Origin: Pseudohalioglobus lutimaris
GTDB lineage: Bacteria; Pseudomonadota; Gammaproteobacteria; Pseudomonadales; Halieaceae
Length of the DNA stretch: 64,000 nucleotides
Direction: 5' to 3'
NCBI RefSeq assembly: GCF_002866825.1
Contig: NZ_PKUS01000002.1
Location: forward strand, 248,001-312,000
The position numbers and the translations under genes were made by a program. Position 1 is the first letter of the stretch. Each line of letters begins with the position of its first letter. This document shows, in pieces, positions 51,538 to 61,094 of this stretch. The notes beneath the pieces are model-generated. The model searched no databases and was not told where the DNA came from. It was given only the letters and a program-made list of their open reading frames with translations.

Positions 51538-53999
51538 AAACGGTACTGTACTTCAGCGCCGTACATACGCGGCGGGTTGGCTACCGTACCGCCATTGCCC
51601 TGCGATTCCACCAGAGCGCCACCGCCGATGATGTGATCTTCATCGGTCAGGTTTGTTCCCCACAACGCTGCCGTCCAGTCGCCATCCGGGGAGAACCAGG
51701 TAATACGGGTGCCCAGATCAAACTGTTTGTCTTCAAGCCACAGGCCGCTGCGGCAACTGGCTGAGTCAAAGCAGTAATCGATGTCGAACTTCCAGCTGGC
51801 CTGCACGCGCGGCTCCACCAGCCCCCAGGGCGACTGCCAGCTGTATTGCACGGCCAGCATATAGCTTTCTTCCGGCAGGCGGGGCAGGTTCTCATCGGAG
51901 CGGTCATTGGGACACTCGTCCACATTGATTATCGAGAGATTGGTGCGCGTACAACCGGCGGGGGTTTCCGGCGTGGTACCCACCGTCAGTTGCACATCAT
52001 CAAACTCTTCAATGTCACCGTCGTTGACCGCAGCATTAAACGTGATCAACCAGTTCTCACTGGCCAGCCAGGTCGTTTCCAGTTCCACGCCCTGAATGGT
52101 AGAGGACTTGGCATTAATGGTGGCGGGAGCAGGTGAGCCGGTTGCCGGGTTTACGACCAGCGTGGTGAGCTGGCGGTTGGTGTAGTCCATGTGAAACAGA
52201 GCGCCGTTCACCCTCAGGCGCCGGTCCAGCATGTCCAGTTTGAAACCGAACTCAATATTTTCTACCTCCTCCGCGTCAAACTCTTCAATATCGCCACCCG
52301 GTGCTTCAGACAGCCCTCCGGACAGGAAGCCTTCACTGTAGGTCAGGTAAAGCGAACCGTTATCGACAACACCGCCCTCTCCAAACAAATACTGGATACT
52401 GCCCATAGGCGTGACATCGCTGTTGGAGACGTTGCCAGAGGGTGCATCGCCTGTGATGAAGTCAAAGCTCGGGTTGTACAGGAAACCCGGGCGACTGACC
52501 ACGTACAGGCCGCCCCCAACAGGAATGACCGGCCCGCCGTTGGCGTCGAGGGTGGCAGGGTCAGGCGCGAACACCTGACGCGTGAAGTCCCGCTCTTCAT
52601 CTGTGTAGCGCAGACCTGCCGTAACTCGCCAGTGTTCGTTGAACTCCCATTCCACCTGGCTGAAAATTGCCCAGGCCTCGTTTTCCGCCTCTTTCAGGTT
52701 CGCCGTGGTGTTGAGAAAGATCAGCCCACTAACGGCAGGGTCATAGGGGCCAAGCAAATTAACTGTTCGACGATTGTCGGACTCCTCACGAAACCAGTAA
52801 GCGCCAGTCACGTACTGCATGCGGTCATCAAAGGCGCTGCCAATAAGTTTCAGTTCCTGGCTGTACTGGTCTGTTTTTGCTGGCGTACTGAAAGGGTGCA
52901 CCGAATTCGTACGATGCAGGAAAGGCAGTCCGGTGTTATCGATATCGTCATTCTGCTCGGCTTCGGTGTAGCGCCAACCGGTAGTGCTCTTGAGGGTCAG
53001 GTCATCGTTCACGGCCCATTCAGCGGTGAGCGAGACGCCCTGGTTTTCCGCCTCATAAGTAGAACCCAGGTCGGAGATAACCTTGCGTGGATCGCCGCCG
53101 CCGGCATTCGCACCGTCCAGGCAAAAGTCAGCGTAGCTGCGGCCGGTGGAGGGAATCACCGCCAGGGTGTCGAACAAGGCCTCCTGCCAACCGACGTAAC
53201 CGGGAACCTTTAAACACTTCTGGGGACGAGCAGTCTGGTCGGTCTGGGCCCAGATTACATTAAGGTCCAGAGTGAGGTCCTCGGTGGCCAGCCAGCGCGT
53301 CTGCCACATCAGACTCTGGCGATCTTCGTCTATATAGTCCTCACCATCGAAAAGGTTTTCAACATAACCATCCCGGGAGCGGTGGGTCGCCGATAGTCGG
53401 GTAAACAACGAGTCGGTCAGCGGCACGTTGAGCATCAGGTCGCCATCGAGGCGATCGTAATTACCTGCACGCAGGCCCACCATACCCTCAAACTCATCCT
53501 GCGGTCGGTTGCTGGTGAAGACCAGTGCGCCACCAGTCGTATTCTTGCCAAACAACGTACCCTGGGGACCCCGTAAAACCTGCACGGATTGCACGTCATT
53601 GATGTCCAGCAGCGCCCCATCGGGTCGCCCTACATAGACATCGTCCATGTAGATTCCAACACCTGAGTCGATATTCGCTCCCGAGTTGCGCTGCCCCACA
53701 CCGCGAATGTAGATGTTAGCCAGACCGGCATTCCCGTTGCCGGCCGCAACTTCAATATTCGGTACAACCGTGTTTATGTCCGAGAGATTTCTGACGCCTT
53801 GTTCACGCAGGGCTTCGGAGCTCAGAGCGGTAACCGCGACAGGTGTTTCCTGCAGGCTCTCTGCGCGTTTGCGCGCGGTAACAATAATCTCTTCCAGCAC
53901 AAGGTCCTGGCCGATTGCAGTAGCACTGAATACCGGAAATGAAGATGCGGGAATGCAAACCGCAAGAACACACTTGCGAAACAACGTTTTCGCGTACAT
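51534..53999 (-). CDS. TonB-dependent outer membrane receptor
   Basis: This 821-residue receptor starts MYAKTLFRKCVLAVCIPASS (signal peptide) and has the TonB-box region LEEIIVTARKR, the plug motif VQVLRGPQGTLFGKNTTGGA, and a beta-barrel ending MYGAEVQYRF with a C-terminal Phe. No STN domain is present. ATG 53999 is preceded by GAGGTG; an upstream in-frame ATG at 54095 would add 32 residues with no signal-peptide character. There is no sigma/FecR pair beside it. Four cysteines occur in the barrel region (DYCFDSASCRSG and others). The ligand is unknown. Confidence 0.93.
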   Translation of the reverse strand: MYAKTLFRKCVLAVCIPASSFPVFSATAIGQDLVLEEIIVTARKRAESLQETPVAVTALSSEALREQGVRNLSDINTVVPNIEVAAGNGNAGLANIYIRGVGQRNSGANIDSGVGIYMDDVYVGRPDGALLDINDVQSVQVLRGPQGTLFGKNTTGGALVFTSNRPQDEFEGMVGLRAGNYDRLDGDLMLNVPLTDSLFTRLSATHRSRDGYVENLFDGEDYIDEDRQSLMWQTRWLATEDLTLDLNVIWAQTDQTARPQKCLKVPGYVGWQEALFDTLAVIPSTGRSYADFCLDGANAGGGDPRKVISDLGSTYEAENQGVSLTAEWAVNDDLTLKSTTGWRYTEAEQNDDIDNTGLPFLHRTNSVHPFSTPAKTDQYSQELKLIGSAFDDRMQYVTGAYWFREESDNRRTVNLLGPYDPAVSGLIFLNTTANLKEAENEAWAIFSQVEWEFNEHWRVTAGLRYTDEERDFTRQVFAPDPATLDANGGPVIPVGGGLYVVSRPGFLYNPSFDFITGDAPSGNVSNSDVTPMGSIQYLFGEGGVVDNGSLYLTYSEGFLSGGLSEAPGGDIEEFDAEEVENIEFGFKLDMLDRRLRVNGALFHMDYTNRQLTTLVVNPATGSPAPATINAKSSTIQGVELETTWLASENWLITFNAAVNDGDIEEFDDVQLTVGTTPETPAGCTRTNLSIINVDECPNDRSDENLPRLPEESYMLAVQYSWQSPWGLVEPRVQASWKFDIDYCFDSASCRSGLWLEDKQFDLGTRITWFSPDGDWTAALWGTNLTDEDHIIGGGALVESQGNGGTVANPPRMYGAEVQYRF

Positions 54000-54184
54000 A
54001 AACACCTCAAATATTATGGTTATTTTATAGACGACAAAGCATCCCGGCTTTTTTAGCCGAACCAATTTTATACGCTTAACGGAGCATAGCCTCAAGAAGT
54101 AATTTGACGGTGATCAAGGCAATAAATGCGCTGGAGGTTATTGTGGTCCTGCATTTGGACAAACACATACAAGAGGACTTCAGC

Positions 54185-54652
54185 ATGCTGAGCGTTGCAG
54201 AAATCATGACAGCACAGCCACACACCCTCGGGCCTGACGACAGCCTGACACAGGCGCGGATGATGATGTCGGAGCAGCATATTCGACACATTCCCGTAGT
54301 CGATAAAACAGGTACTCTGGTGGGAGTGGTGTCACAGCGCGATGTGCTTGCCGCGGCCGACTCCAGCGTGTTACCAGACCAAAAGGCGCATGAAGAAGAA
54401 GAGCGTTACGTGGCCCTGTCCGCCATTATGACCACGCCTGTACAGACCGTTGAGGAGACCGCCGACCTGCGCGCCACCGCCATGCATTTGCAAAGCAATC
54501 GCCTGGGCTGCATGCCGGTGATGCGGGAGGGCAAGCTGGTGGGCATTATTACCGACTCTGATTTCGTCACTATCGCCATTAACCTCATGGAACAATTGGA
54601 GCAGGCAGAGCCAGAGGACTACGACGATGGCTTTAACGACGGGGAAATCTAG
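54185..54652 (+). CDS. CBS-domain protein
   Basis: This 155-residue protein consists of two CBS motifs: MLSVAEIMTAQPHTLGPDDS with HIPVVDKTGTLVGVVSQRDV, and ALSAIMTTPVQTVEETADLR with CMPVMREGKLVGIITDSDFV. CBS pairs bind adenosyl nucleotides or other ligands. The C-terminus is acidic (EQAEPEDYDDGFNDGE). AAGAGGA lies 8 bp before ATG 54185; an upstream TTG frame would add 27 residues. It is divergent from the receptor gene. As a stand-alone regulator its partner is unknown. Confidence 0.9.
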   Translation: MLSVAEIMTAQPHTLGPDDSLTQARMMMSEQHIRHIPVVDKTGTLVGVVSQRDVLAAADSSVLPDQKAHEEEERYVALSAIMTTPVQTVEETADLRATAMHLQSNRLGCMPVMREGKLVGIITDSDFVTIAINLMEQLEQAEPEDYDDGFNDGEI

Positions 54653-54673
54653 ACGCCGCTTGCGCCGTTGTCG

Positions 54674-55330
54674 TCAACTGGTCACCAGCCCGACCGGGCA
54701 GCTCACACCCGTTCCGCCAAGACCACAGTAACCTCCCGGATTCTTGGCAAGGTACTGCTGGTGATACTCCTCAGCAAAGTAAAATGTTTCCGCAGGCACT
54801 ATCTCTGTGGTGATCTCACCCAGCCCGGCTCCGGTCAGGGCCTGCTGAAACGCCAGCTTTGATTCATCCGCCAGCCCCTGCTGCACCTCATCGTAAACAT
54901 AAATGCCGGACCTGTATTGCGTGCCCAAATCATTACCCTGGCGCATGCCCTGAGTGGGATTGTGGCCCTCCCAGAAAACTTTCAACAGTTCCGGGTAGGT
55001 CACCACGGCGGGATCAAACACTACACGCACCACCTCATTGTGGCCCGTCTTTCCCGTGCACACCTCCTGGTAGGTGGGATTTGGGGTGAGTCCGCCAGCA
55101 TAGCCTGCAGCCGTGCTGTACACGCCCGCCAGCTTCCAGAACACACGCTCCACACCCCAGAAACAGCCCATACCAAACATGGCAAATTGCATTTGCCCGG
55201 GGAATGGACCCTCCATGGGGTTGCCGTTAACAAAGTGAGCAGCCGGCACGGGGATCGCTTGATTGCGGCCGGGAAGAGCCGTTTGCGCGTCTGGCATGCT
55301 GCGTTTGCGCCGAATATCGAACAGGGACAT
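54674..55330 (-). CDS. msrA: Peptide methionine sulfoxide reductase A
   Basis: This 218-residue enzyme reduces methionine-S-sulfoxide. The catalytic [12 protein letters not shown] has Cys56. Downstream are [27 protein letters not shown] and the C-terminal resolving cysteines in [13 protein letters not shown]. An N-terminal extension of about 45 residues before the catalytic core is typical of the E. coli-like form. It is convergent with the CBS gene. Confidence 0.96.
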   Translation of the reverse strand: MSLFDIRRKRSMPDAQTALPGRNQAIPVPAAHFVNGNPMEGPFPGQMQFAMFGMGCFWGVERVFWKLAGVYSTAAGYAGGLTPNPTYQEVCTGKTGHNEVVRVVFDPAVVTYPELLKVFWEGHNPTQGMRQGNDLGTQYRSGIYVYDEVQQGLADESKLAFQQALTGAGLGEITTEIVPAETFYFAEEYHQQYLAKNPGGYCGLGGTGVSCPVGLVTS

Positions 55331-55546
55331 AGTTAAAAAGCCTTTTCAGTGAACTTGCAATCCAAAATACAGTCGATACAGTAGACACGTGTCCGGGTGG
55401 AAAATTCAAGCTCCCGCGACACACCCGCCAGCACACCAATTTCATATCTGTGTCATAAATACGGATTAGGCTCTCATCCAGATGAATTAGTGATGTCACC
55501 GAGCTGTGCCGTCTGGCGGCATATAACAACGAAGAGTGAGTAAACA

Positions 55547-55738
55547 ATGCAAGTAACAGAATTCAACCCCAGTGAGCTCTGCAGCCGCAAGCTGTGGCAA
55601 CTGGTTAACGATGAAGATAGAGAGGGCGTGGACCGATATCAATTACAGCAGGCCATCGAAGAACTGGCCAGCCGTCGCCACTACCTGGCGGAATTGACGC
55701 GCACAGGTAAACTACAGAATCCTATCCACAAAAACTGA
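55547..55738 (+). CDS. Small conserved hypothetical protein (63 aa)
   Basis: The protein is acidic and helical (LWQLVNDEDREGVDRYQLQQ, AIEELASRRHYLAELTRTGK), and no family is recognised. GAAGAGTGAG precedes the ATG. It is followed by a GC palindrome (GCGCCCC-C-GGGGCGC, 55744-55758) and the VWA-like gene, with which it may be co-transcribed. It is likely real because it begins a tightly packed run of same-strand genes. Confidence 0.6.
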   Translation: MQVTEFNPSELCSRKLWQLVNDEDREGVDRYQLQQAIEELASRRHYLAELTRTGKLQNPIHKN

Positions 55739-55769
55739 TTAATGCGCCCCCGGGGCGCGATGCCCGGAC

Positions 55770-56456
55770 ATGAGCAAACTACCCGCCCGCCAATCAACCA
55801 AATCGGAAGTCGACAGTTTCCTGACCAGGAAAACTGCCATCAGCACCGTCAGGGACCAGCAACCCCGACTGCTGTTTTGTATGGACGCCACCGCCAGTCG
55901 CCAACCCACCTGGGACCGTGCCTGCCACCTGCAACGGGAAATGTTCCTGGCCGCCAACAAGGGAACCAGCCTGTGCGTGCAGCTTTGCTACTTCCGCGGT
56001 TTCAACGGCTTCCACGCGGGGCCCTGGACCAGCGACTCACAGCAACTGGCCAGGGACATGGGCCGTGTCTACTGCGAGGGGGGGCAAACCCAGATTCAGC
56101 GCATCCTGCGTCACGCATTGACCGAGCACGGCAAGAAGCCAGTGCAGGCTGCGGTTTTCATTGGTGATGCCATGGAGGAAAAGGCAGACACACTTTGCCA
56201 GCTTGCAGGCGAATGCGGAATCCACCGACTGCCGCTGTTTATTTTCCAGGAGGGGCAGCTTGCCGATGCCGAGCGCTGCTTTCGCAAGATGGCGAAGCTG
56301 AGCAAGGGCGCCTGGGCCAGCTTCGATCACAGCAGCGCCGATACCCTCGCAGCCCTTTTGGGCGCTGTCGCCTCCTATGCATCCGGCGGCCTGGCTGCAC
56401 TTGAACGACAGCGTACCCGTGGTGCTAAACTGCTGCTTGAACAACTCAAAGACTGA
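55770..56456 (+). CDS. VWA-like domain protein
   Basis: This 228-residue protein has a von Willebrand A-type Rossmann start, LLFCMDATASRQPTWDRACH (D-x-T/S-x-S MIDAS-like: DATAS), then QLCYFRGF and VQAAVFIGDAMEEKADTL, where a metal-ligating Asp is expected. It lies 9 bp before the membrane DnaJ gene, and this pair recurs together in Proteobacteria, which suggests a joint function in protein quality control or metal handling. The function is not established. Confidence 0.75.
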   Translation: MSKLPARQSTKSEVDSFLTRKTAISTVRDQQPRLLFCMDATASRQPTWDRACHLQREMFLAANKGTSLCVQLCYFRGFNGFHAGPWTSDSQQLARDMGRVYCEGGQTQIQRILRHALTEHGKKPVQAAVFIGDAMEEKADTLCQLAGECGIHRLPLFIFQEGQLADAERCFRKMAKLSKGAWASFDHSSADTLAALLGAVASYASGGLAALERQRTRGAKLLLEQLKD

Positions 56457-56464
56457 GGGCCAAC

Positions 56465-57178
56465 GTGCCGAGACTGATACTGCTGGCGGCGATCGCCTTC
56501 GTTCTTTACATCCTCTTTAAGCGGGCCCAGGCGGCGCCGCCTCACAAGCGACGCGGCGAATTCATCAAACTGGCCCTGGGTATCGCCGTGGTCAGCGTTA
56601 TCCTGCTTGCGCTGGCGGGTAAGATGCACTGGATAGGCGTGGCCCTGACCGGCGCATTGGTCGCGCTGCGCGCACTAGGCCCAACCCTGATTCGGTTTTT
56701 CCCCCTGCTCGCGAGCAAACTGGGCCAGTCCCAGGGAGCCAGCGCCGGTCAGTCTTCCACCGTGGCCACCACTATTCTGCGCATGCAACTGGATCACGAA
56801 AGCGGCGACCTGTCAGGAGAGGTGTTAGCCGGGCGTTTCGAAGGGTGGCGCCTGCAGGATATGGATCGATCACAGCTGGAGGAACTTTTTGCCTACTGCC
56901 AGCGCGAAGATGCTGATTCAGAGCGCCTTCTGGACAGCTATCTGCAGCAGCGCTTTCCGGGCGAGACAGACTTCGGTGCAAATCAGTCACCACCAAACAA
57001 TGACAATGGCATGACTCGCAAGGAGGCACTGGCAATCCTGGGCGTGAACGAGGATGCCAGCGAAGAAGATATCGTTGCGGCTCACCGCAAGCTAATGCAA
57101 AAAATGCATCCTGACAGGGGGGGCAACGATTACCTTGCTGCCAAAATCAACCAGGCCAAGGACCTGTTGCTGGGTTAG
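56465..57178 (+). CDS. Membrane-anchored DnaJ-domain protein
   Basis: This 237-residue protein has two membrane helices (residues 3-20 and 38-56), a linker and a C-terminal J domain: MTRKEALAILGVNEDASEED and the HPD motif in MQKMHPDRGGNDYLAAKINQ. J domains stimulate the ATPase of DnaK-type chaperones. The architecture resembles TIM14/PAM18-like and DjlA-like membrane J proteins. The start is GTG at 56465. It follows the VWA-like gene by 8 bp. Confidence 0.88.
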   Translation: MPRLILLAAIAFVLYILFKRAQAAPPHKRRGEFIKLALGIAVVSVILLALAGKMHWIGVALTGALVALRALGPTLIRFFPLLASKLGQSQGASAGQSSTVATTILRMQLDHESGDLSGEVLAGRFEGWRLQDMDRSQLEELFAYCQREDADSERLLDSYLQQRFPGETDFGANQSPPNNDNGMTRKEALAILGVNEDASEEDIVAAHRKLMQKMHPDRGGNDYLAAKINQAKDLLLG

Positions 57179-57251
57179 GCAGCAGCGCTTCTTGGCAGGA
57201 CAGGGGCAAGGGCTTACACTGCCCGCGTTTATTTCAGGAAACCTGTTCGCC

Positions 57252-57572
57252 ATGACTGACGTTTATGTAATCCGCAATCAGCTCGGCCACTACTGGGGCA
57301 AGAGCAAAGCCTGGGTCAGCGGCAGTGAGCCCAAAAAGGTCTTGCGCACCAAACACGAGGACGAAGCCGTCAATACGCTGTTCGAGCTGTCCAGCAAGGA
57401 CGTGGAACTACGCGGCGCTGTAGTCAGCGCCGAACTGTCGGAGCGCGGTGAGCCCATCGTAGAAGTCAGTGCCGTACCCCTGCCCTCTGCGGAGGATGAT
57501 ATTGAGGCCGGGGAACCTGAAGCCATCGTCGAAGTCGAACCAGCGCCTACCCTACAACCGGAGACAAACTGA
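57252..57572 (+). CDS. Conserved hypothetical protein (106 aa)
   Basis: The protein starts MTDVYVIRNQLGHYWGKSKA and has LRTKHEDEAVNTLFELSSKD, a compact alpha/beta-like core, then an acidic Pro/Glu-rich tail. I do not recognise a named family. ATG 57252 is chosen over upstream codons because AGGAAAC lies before it and the protein core begins there. It is followed after 4 bp by htpX, so a joint transcript is likely. Confidence 0.7.
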   Translation: MTDVYVIRNQLGHYWGKSKAWVSGSEPKKVLRTKHEDEAVNTLFELSSKDVELRGAVVSAELSERGEPIVEVSAVPLPSAEDDIEAGEPEAIVEVEPAPTLQPETN

Positions 57573-57576
57573 GCCC

Positions 57577-58458
57577 ATGCGCATTCTGCTGTTTCTTGCC
57601 ACCAATATGGCGGTGCTGGTTCTGGTCAGCATTGTTTTCAACCTGCTGGGACTGGAGGGCATTCTCGCCGCCAACGGCGTGGACCTCAACCTGAAGAGCC
57701 TGCTGATATTCTGCGCCCTGTTCGGCTTTGGCGGTTCCCTTATATCCCTGCTGCTGTCTAAATGGATGGCAAAACGCGGCACCGGCACTCACATTATTAC
57801 AACGCCAGCCAATCGCGATGAGCAATGGCTGGTCGATACGGTGCGCGAGTTAGCCGAAGAAGCCGGGATAGGCATGCCAGAGGTGGGCATTTTTCCCTCT
57901 GAGGCCGCCAATGCCTTTGCCACAGGCTGGAATCGTAACGATGCCCTGGTGGCCGTCAGCGCAGGCCTGCTGCAGCGCTTCCGCCCCGAGGAAGTGCGCG
58001 CGGTGATGGCCCACGAGATTGGCCACGTGGCCAACGGCGACATGATTACCCTTACCCTGATACAGGGTGTGATCAATACGTTTGTGATGTTCTTCGCGAG
58101 GATAATCGGTCACACCGTGGACCGGTTGGTCTTCAAGACCGAGCGCGGCTATGGCCTGGGCTACTACGCCGTGACCATCGTCGCTGAACTGGTGCTGGCT
58201 TTCCTGGCCAGCATGATCGTCTTCTGGTTCTCACGCTGGCGGGAGTACAGGGCGGATGCCGCTGGCGCTGCCCTCACCACCAACGCACACATGATTGCGG
58301 CGCTGCAGCGTTTGCGCGCGGAACAGAATCTGCCGCAGGACTTGCCTGGTGAGCTCACAGCCTTTGGCATCAGCGAGCAGCTCAAGCAGGGCGTAGCGGG
58401 CCTACTGCGCTCGCACCCACCGTTGGAGGAGCGCATACGCGCACTGCAATCGGCTTGA
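57577..58458 (+). CDS. htpX: Membrane zinc protease HtpX
   Basis: This 293-residue M48-family protease has N-terminal membrane helices (MRILLFLATNMAVLVLVSIV and LLIFCALFGFGGSLISLLLS), the zinc motif MAHEIGHVANGD (His146, Glu147, His150), two more helices, and EYRADAAGA with the third zinc ligand Glu. HtpX degrades misfolded inner membrane proteins. Start ATG 57577 corresponds to the E. coli start; an upstream in-frame ATG is unlikely. Confidence 0.96.
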   Translation: MRILLFLATNMAVLVLVSIVFNLLGLEGILAANGVDLNLKSLLIFCALFGFGGSLISLLLSKWMAKRGTGTHIITTPANRDEQWLVDTVRELAEEAGIGMPEVGIFPSEAANAFATGWNRNDALVAVSAGLLQRFRPEEVRAVMAHEIGHVANGDMITLTLIQGVINTFVMFFARIIGHTVDRLVFKTERGYGLGYYAVTIVAELVLAFLASMIVFWFSRWREYRADAAGAALTTNAHMIAALQRLRAEQNLPQDLPGELTAFGISEQLKQGVAGLLRSHPPLEERIRALQSA

Positions 58459-59172
58459 TCACCCTATCGATTTGAGCAGGTATTCACTCATGGGGATGAC
58501 GTCGATACGGTCGAAGTCGATAAACCGCGAGCAGCTCTCAATCATCGCATTGGCGTGCGCACGCAAACCCTCATCGTCGCCCTCCTTGACGTTATAGAAC
58601 GCATAATCCGAGGCCATGGCTTGCGGCGGGAAGTGCTCCTCGATCATCGCATCCAGTGGCGCTGCCGCATAGCTCAAACCGCGCACGATGACATTCTGTC
58701 GATAGCCGAAGGTAGACTGGGTGTCTATGGCCACCGAGGTGTGCAACCCCTGCCAGTTAGCCAGCCACTCCTGCTCGGACAGGCGCTGTGGACGCTGCAG
58801 AAATACGACATGACACATGCCGTACCCCCGTTCCCCCACCGCCGGTGGGTGCTGCGTATTCACAATGGGTTCGGACTCGGTGACCAGGTAGCAGCTGTGG
58901 CGAGTCGCCAGGGTATCCAGCAACGCTTCCAGCGCTGCACGCTGCTGCGCAGCGGCGTCCAGCCAGACAGAAACCATCGCGTCCGGTAATGGTCGGGTCG
59001 CCGCCATGCGCCGCCCCTGTCCGGCGGCAACCGCACTGTCCGCCACCGCCAGCCGAAGACCGCGCACACCAGGCAACCCAATCATGTCGTCTCCGGCTGC
59101 CAGCAGATTGTCCCGGAAGGCGTCCGCGTCCAGTGCATCAGACTTCCACAGGGGGTAAATCAGTTTTTCCAC
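58459..59172 (-). CDS. EthD-like dimeric alpha-beta barrel protein
   Basis: This 237-residue protein has two ferredoxin-like halves. The first begins MEKLIYPLWKSDALDADAFR; the second has MCHVVFLQRPQRLSEQEWLA, NWQGLHTSVAIDTQSTFGYR and a C-terminal FIDFDRIDVIPMSEYLLK. The Q-x-W-x2-x-W pattern and H-x-S/T of EthD-like proteins are visible. Proteins of this group often occur next to acyl-CoA, phenol and terpene catabolism genes; no catalytic role is proven. It is convergent with htpX with no spacer. Confidence 0.75.
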   Translation of the reverse strand: MEKLIYPLWKSDALDADAFRDNLLAAGDDMIGLPGVRGLRLAVADSAVAAGQGRRMAATRPLPDAMVSVWLDAAAQQRAALEALLDTLATRHSCYLVTESEPIVNTQHPPAVGERGYGMCHVVFLQRPQRLSEQEWLANWQGLHTSVAIDTQSTFGYRQNVIVRGLSYAAAPLDAMIEEHFPPQAMASDYAFYNVKEGDDEGLRAHANAMIESCSRFIDFDRIDVIPMSEYLLKSIG

Positions 59173-59303
59173 GTTGTTTTATCCTTGATTTTGTCAGTGG
59201 CGGCCTCAAGTAAAACAAATACGCCCGCGCCGCTCAATGGATCGCCTCGCGCCAGGAGCCCGGGGATAGTATTCTTGTACTCCAGGCTGAATAGGAACGC
59301 GCA

Positions 59304-60020
59304 ATGAGCACCCATCAATCCACACCCGGGCTGGTAAACTGGGTAGGCTACCTCGCCATTACCTTGTTGGTAACCCTGCCCCTGGCAGTCCTCACCGTGC
59401 GCTCGGGTGCATGGCAGCAGGGCCTGCTGGTTTACGCAATCAGCTGCCTGGGAGCGGCTGTGCTCCTGCTGCTGGTAGCACTACTGATGGCGCTGCCGAA
59501 ATTCGCACCCTGGCGCGGTGCGCTGGCCAAACGTGCGATATTCGCCCTACCCGGGGCCCTGTTGTTGCTGTCCATGCTGGGCGGCGGCAACTATCCCGCG
59601 ATTCACGACATCTCCACGGATACGGAGGACCCGCCAGTATTCGTCGCCGCGCCGAAACAACGCGGCGATGGGAGCAACAGCCTGGACATCGAACCCGCGA
59701 CCCTGGAGGCGCAGAAGGCCGCTTACACTGACCTGGACACGCTGGTCACCCCTGCATCGATTGAAGACGCGTTCATCCGGGCGAAGGAGACCTCGCTGGC
59801 ACTGGGTTGGGATATCTATCACGAGGACCTGAGCGCCGGCATCATCGAAGCGGTTGATACCACCAGGATCATGGGCTTTCAGGATGACGTGGTGATACGC
59901 CTGCGCACCAATGCTGACGGCACCCTGATTGACCTGCGCTCCGTATCCCGGGTAGGCGTCAGCGACCTGGGGGCCAATGCCGCGCGTATCCGCCGCTTCG
60001 TGGAAGCGTTTCCAGGATAG
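59304..60020 (+). CDS. DUF1499 family membrane protein
   Basis: This 238-residue protein has three membrane helices in its first 100 residues (YLAITLLVTLPLAVLTVRSG, AISCLGAAVLLLLVALLMAL, AIFALPGALLLLSMLGGGNY), then the DUF1499 soluble domain: YPAIHDISTDTEDPPVF, GWDIYHEDLSAGIIEAVDTT and DDVVIRLRTN with LIDLRSVSRVGVSDLGANAA. Function unknown. It is followed after 9 bp by a DegS-like protease. Confidence 0.85.
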   Translation: MSTHQSTPGLVNWVGYLAITLLVTLPLAVLTVRSGAWQQGLLVYAISCLGAAVLLLLVALLMALPKFAPWRGALAKRAIFALPGALLLLSMLGGGNYPAIHDISTDTEDPPVFVAAPKQRGDGSNSLDIEPATLEAQKAAYTDLDTLVTPASIEDAFIRAKETSLALGWDIYHEDLSAGIIEAVDTTRIMGFQDDVVIRLRTNADGTLIDLRSVSRVGVSDLGANAARIRRFVEAFPG

Positions 60021-60029
60021 GTCACCGCT

Positions 60030-61082
60030 ATGCGCTGCTGCCTCCTCACCTTTTGTTTGGTCCTGCTCTTACCGCTGGTGGCCAGCGCTGAAGACAGGGA
60101 CTATCTCAGCTTTGCCACTGAGGATGAGGCCAACACGACAGAGATTTTCGGCAAAGCGAGCCCCTCGGTCGTCTATGTCACCAACACTGCATTGCAGCGC
60201 GATCTTTTCTCGCGCAACGTTCAGGAGATTCCACGCGGTTCCGGGAGCGGGTTTGTCTGGGACGACTCAGGATTGATCGTTACCAACTTCCACGTCATAG
60301 CGGGCGCGCACAGGCTGATTGTCACCCTCGCGGATCAGCGCGAGTTCCACGCCGAGGTGATCGGCGTTGCGCCGGAGAAGGACCTGGCGGTACTGCGCCT
60401 GAAGGAGCCCCCCGATGACATTCAAAGCCTGCCACTGGGCGACTCCTCGGAATTATCTGTGGGGCGCAAGGTGCTGGCTATTGGCAACCCTTTCGGCCTG
60501 GATACTACACTGACCACGGGTATCATCAGCGCGCTGGGCAGGGAAATCCGGGCGCCCGGTGGACGCACCATACGCGGCGTCATCCAGACCGACGCGGCCA
60601 TCAATCCGGGCAATTCCGGCGGCCCACTGCTCAACTCTCTGGGGCAACTGATTGGTGTTAACACGGCGATCTATAGCCCCAGCGGGGCCAGTGCCGGCAT
60701 CGGTTTCGCTATACCCGTTAATACCGTGAAGGACGTGGTGCCTCAATTAATCGCCTACGGCAAGATGCTCAACCCCATTATCGGCGTGGAGCTGGCCAGT
60801 GACAGCTGGATACGCCGCTACCGCATCACCGGGGTGCCCATTGTGCACGTCTATCCGGGCCTGCCAGCGGCGCAAGCGGGGATGACGGGAGCCAGACGCA
60901 TATCACGAGCGAAAATTGAGCTGGGCGACGTCATCATCCGCCTGGACGATCGCGACATCCGCTCCAACGACGACTACCTCAGCGTCATGGAGAGGCGCAA
61001 ACCGGGCGATACGGTGACCATTCGCACACGCCGCGACGACCAGGAAATGGAATTTCGAGTCAAACTGGTGGAGTCCCAGTAA
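60030..61082 (+). CDS. Periplasmic trypsin-like serine protease (DegS/HtrA-like)
   Basis: This 350-residue protein has a signal peptide (MRCCLLTFCLVLLLPLVASA). The catalytic triad is complete: His88 in IVTNFHVIAG, Asp118 in EKDLAVL and Ser196 in NPGNSGGPLL. A single PDZ domain follows (GVPIVHVYPGLPAAQAGM, then LGDVIIRLDDRDIRSNDDYL). One PDZ domain and an N-terminal signal segment fit DegS-like regulators or small HtrA proteases. It follows the DUF1499 gene closely and probably shares its promoter. Confidence 0.92.
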   Translation: MRCCLLTFCLVLLLPLVASAEDRDYLSFATEDEANTTEIFGKASPSVVYVTNTALQRDLFSRNVQEIPRGSGSGFVWDDSGLIVTNFHVIAGAHRLIVTLADQREFHAEVIGVAPEKDLAVLRLKEPPDDIQSLPLGDSSELSVGRKVLAIGNPFGLDTTLTTGIISALGREIRAPGGRTIRGVIQTDAAINPGNSGGPLLNSLGQLIGVNTAIYSPSGASAGIGFAIPVNTVKDVVPQLIAYGKMLNPIIGVELASDSWIRRYRITGVPIVHVYPGLPAAQAGMTGARRISRAKIELGDVIIRLDDRDIRSNDDYLSVMERRKPGDTVTIRTRRDDQEMEFRVKLVESQ

Positions 61083-61094
61083 GCGTGCGGCCCG

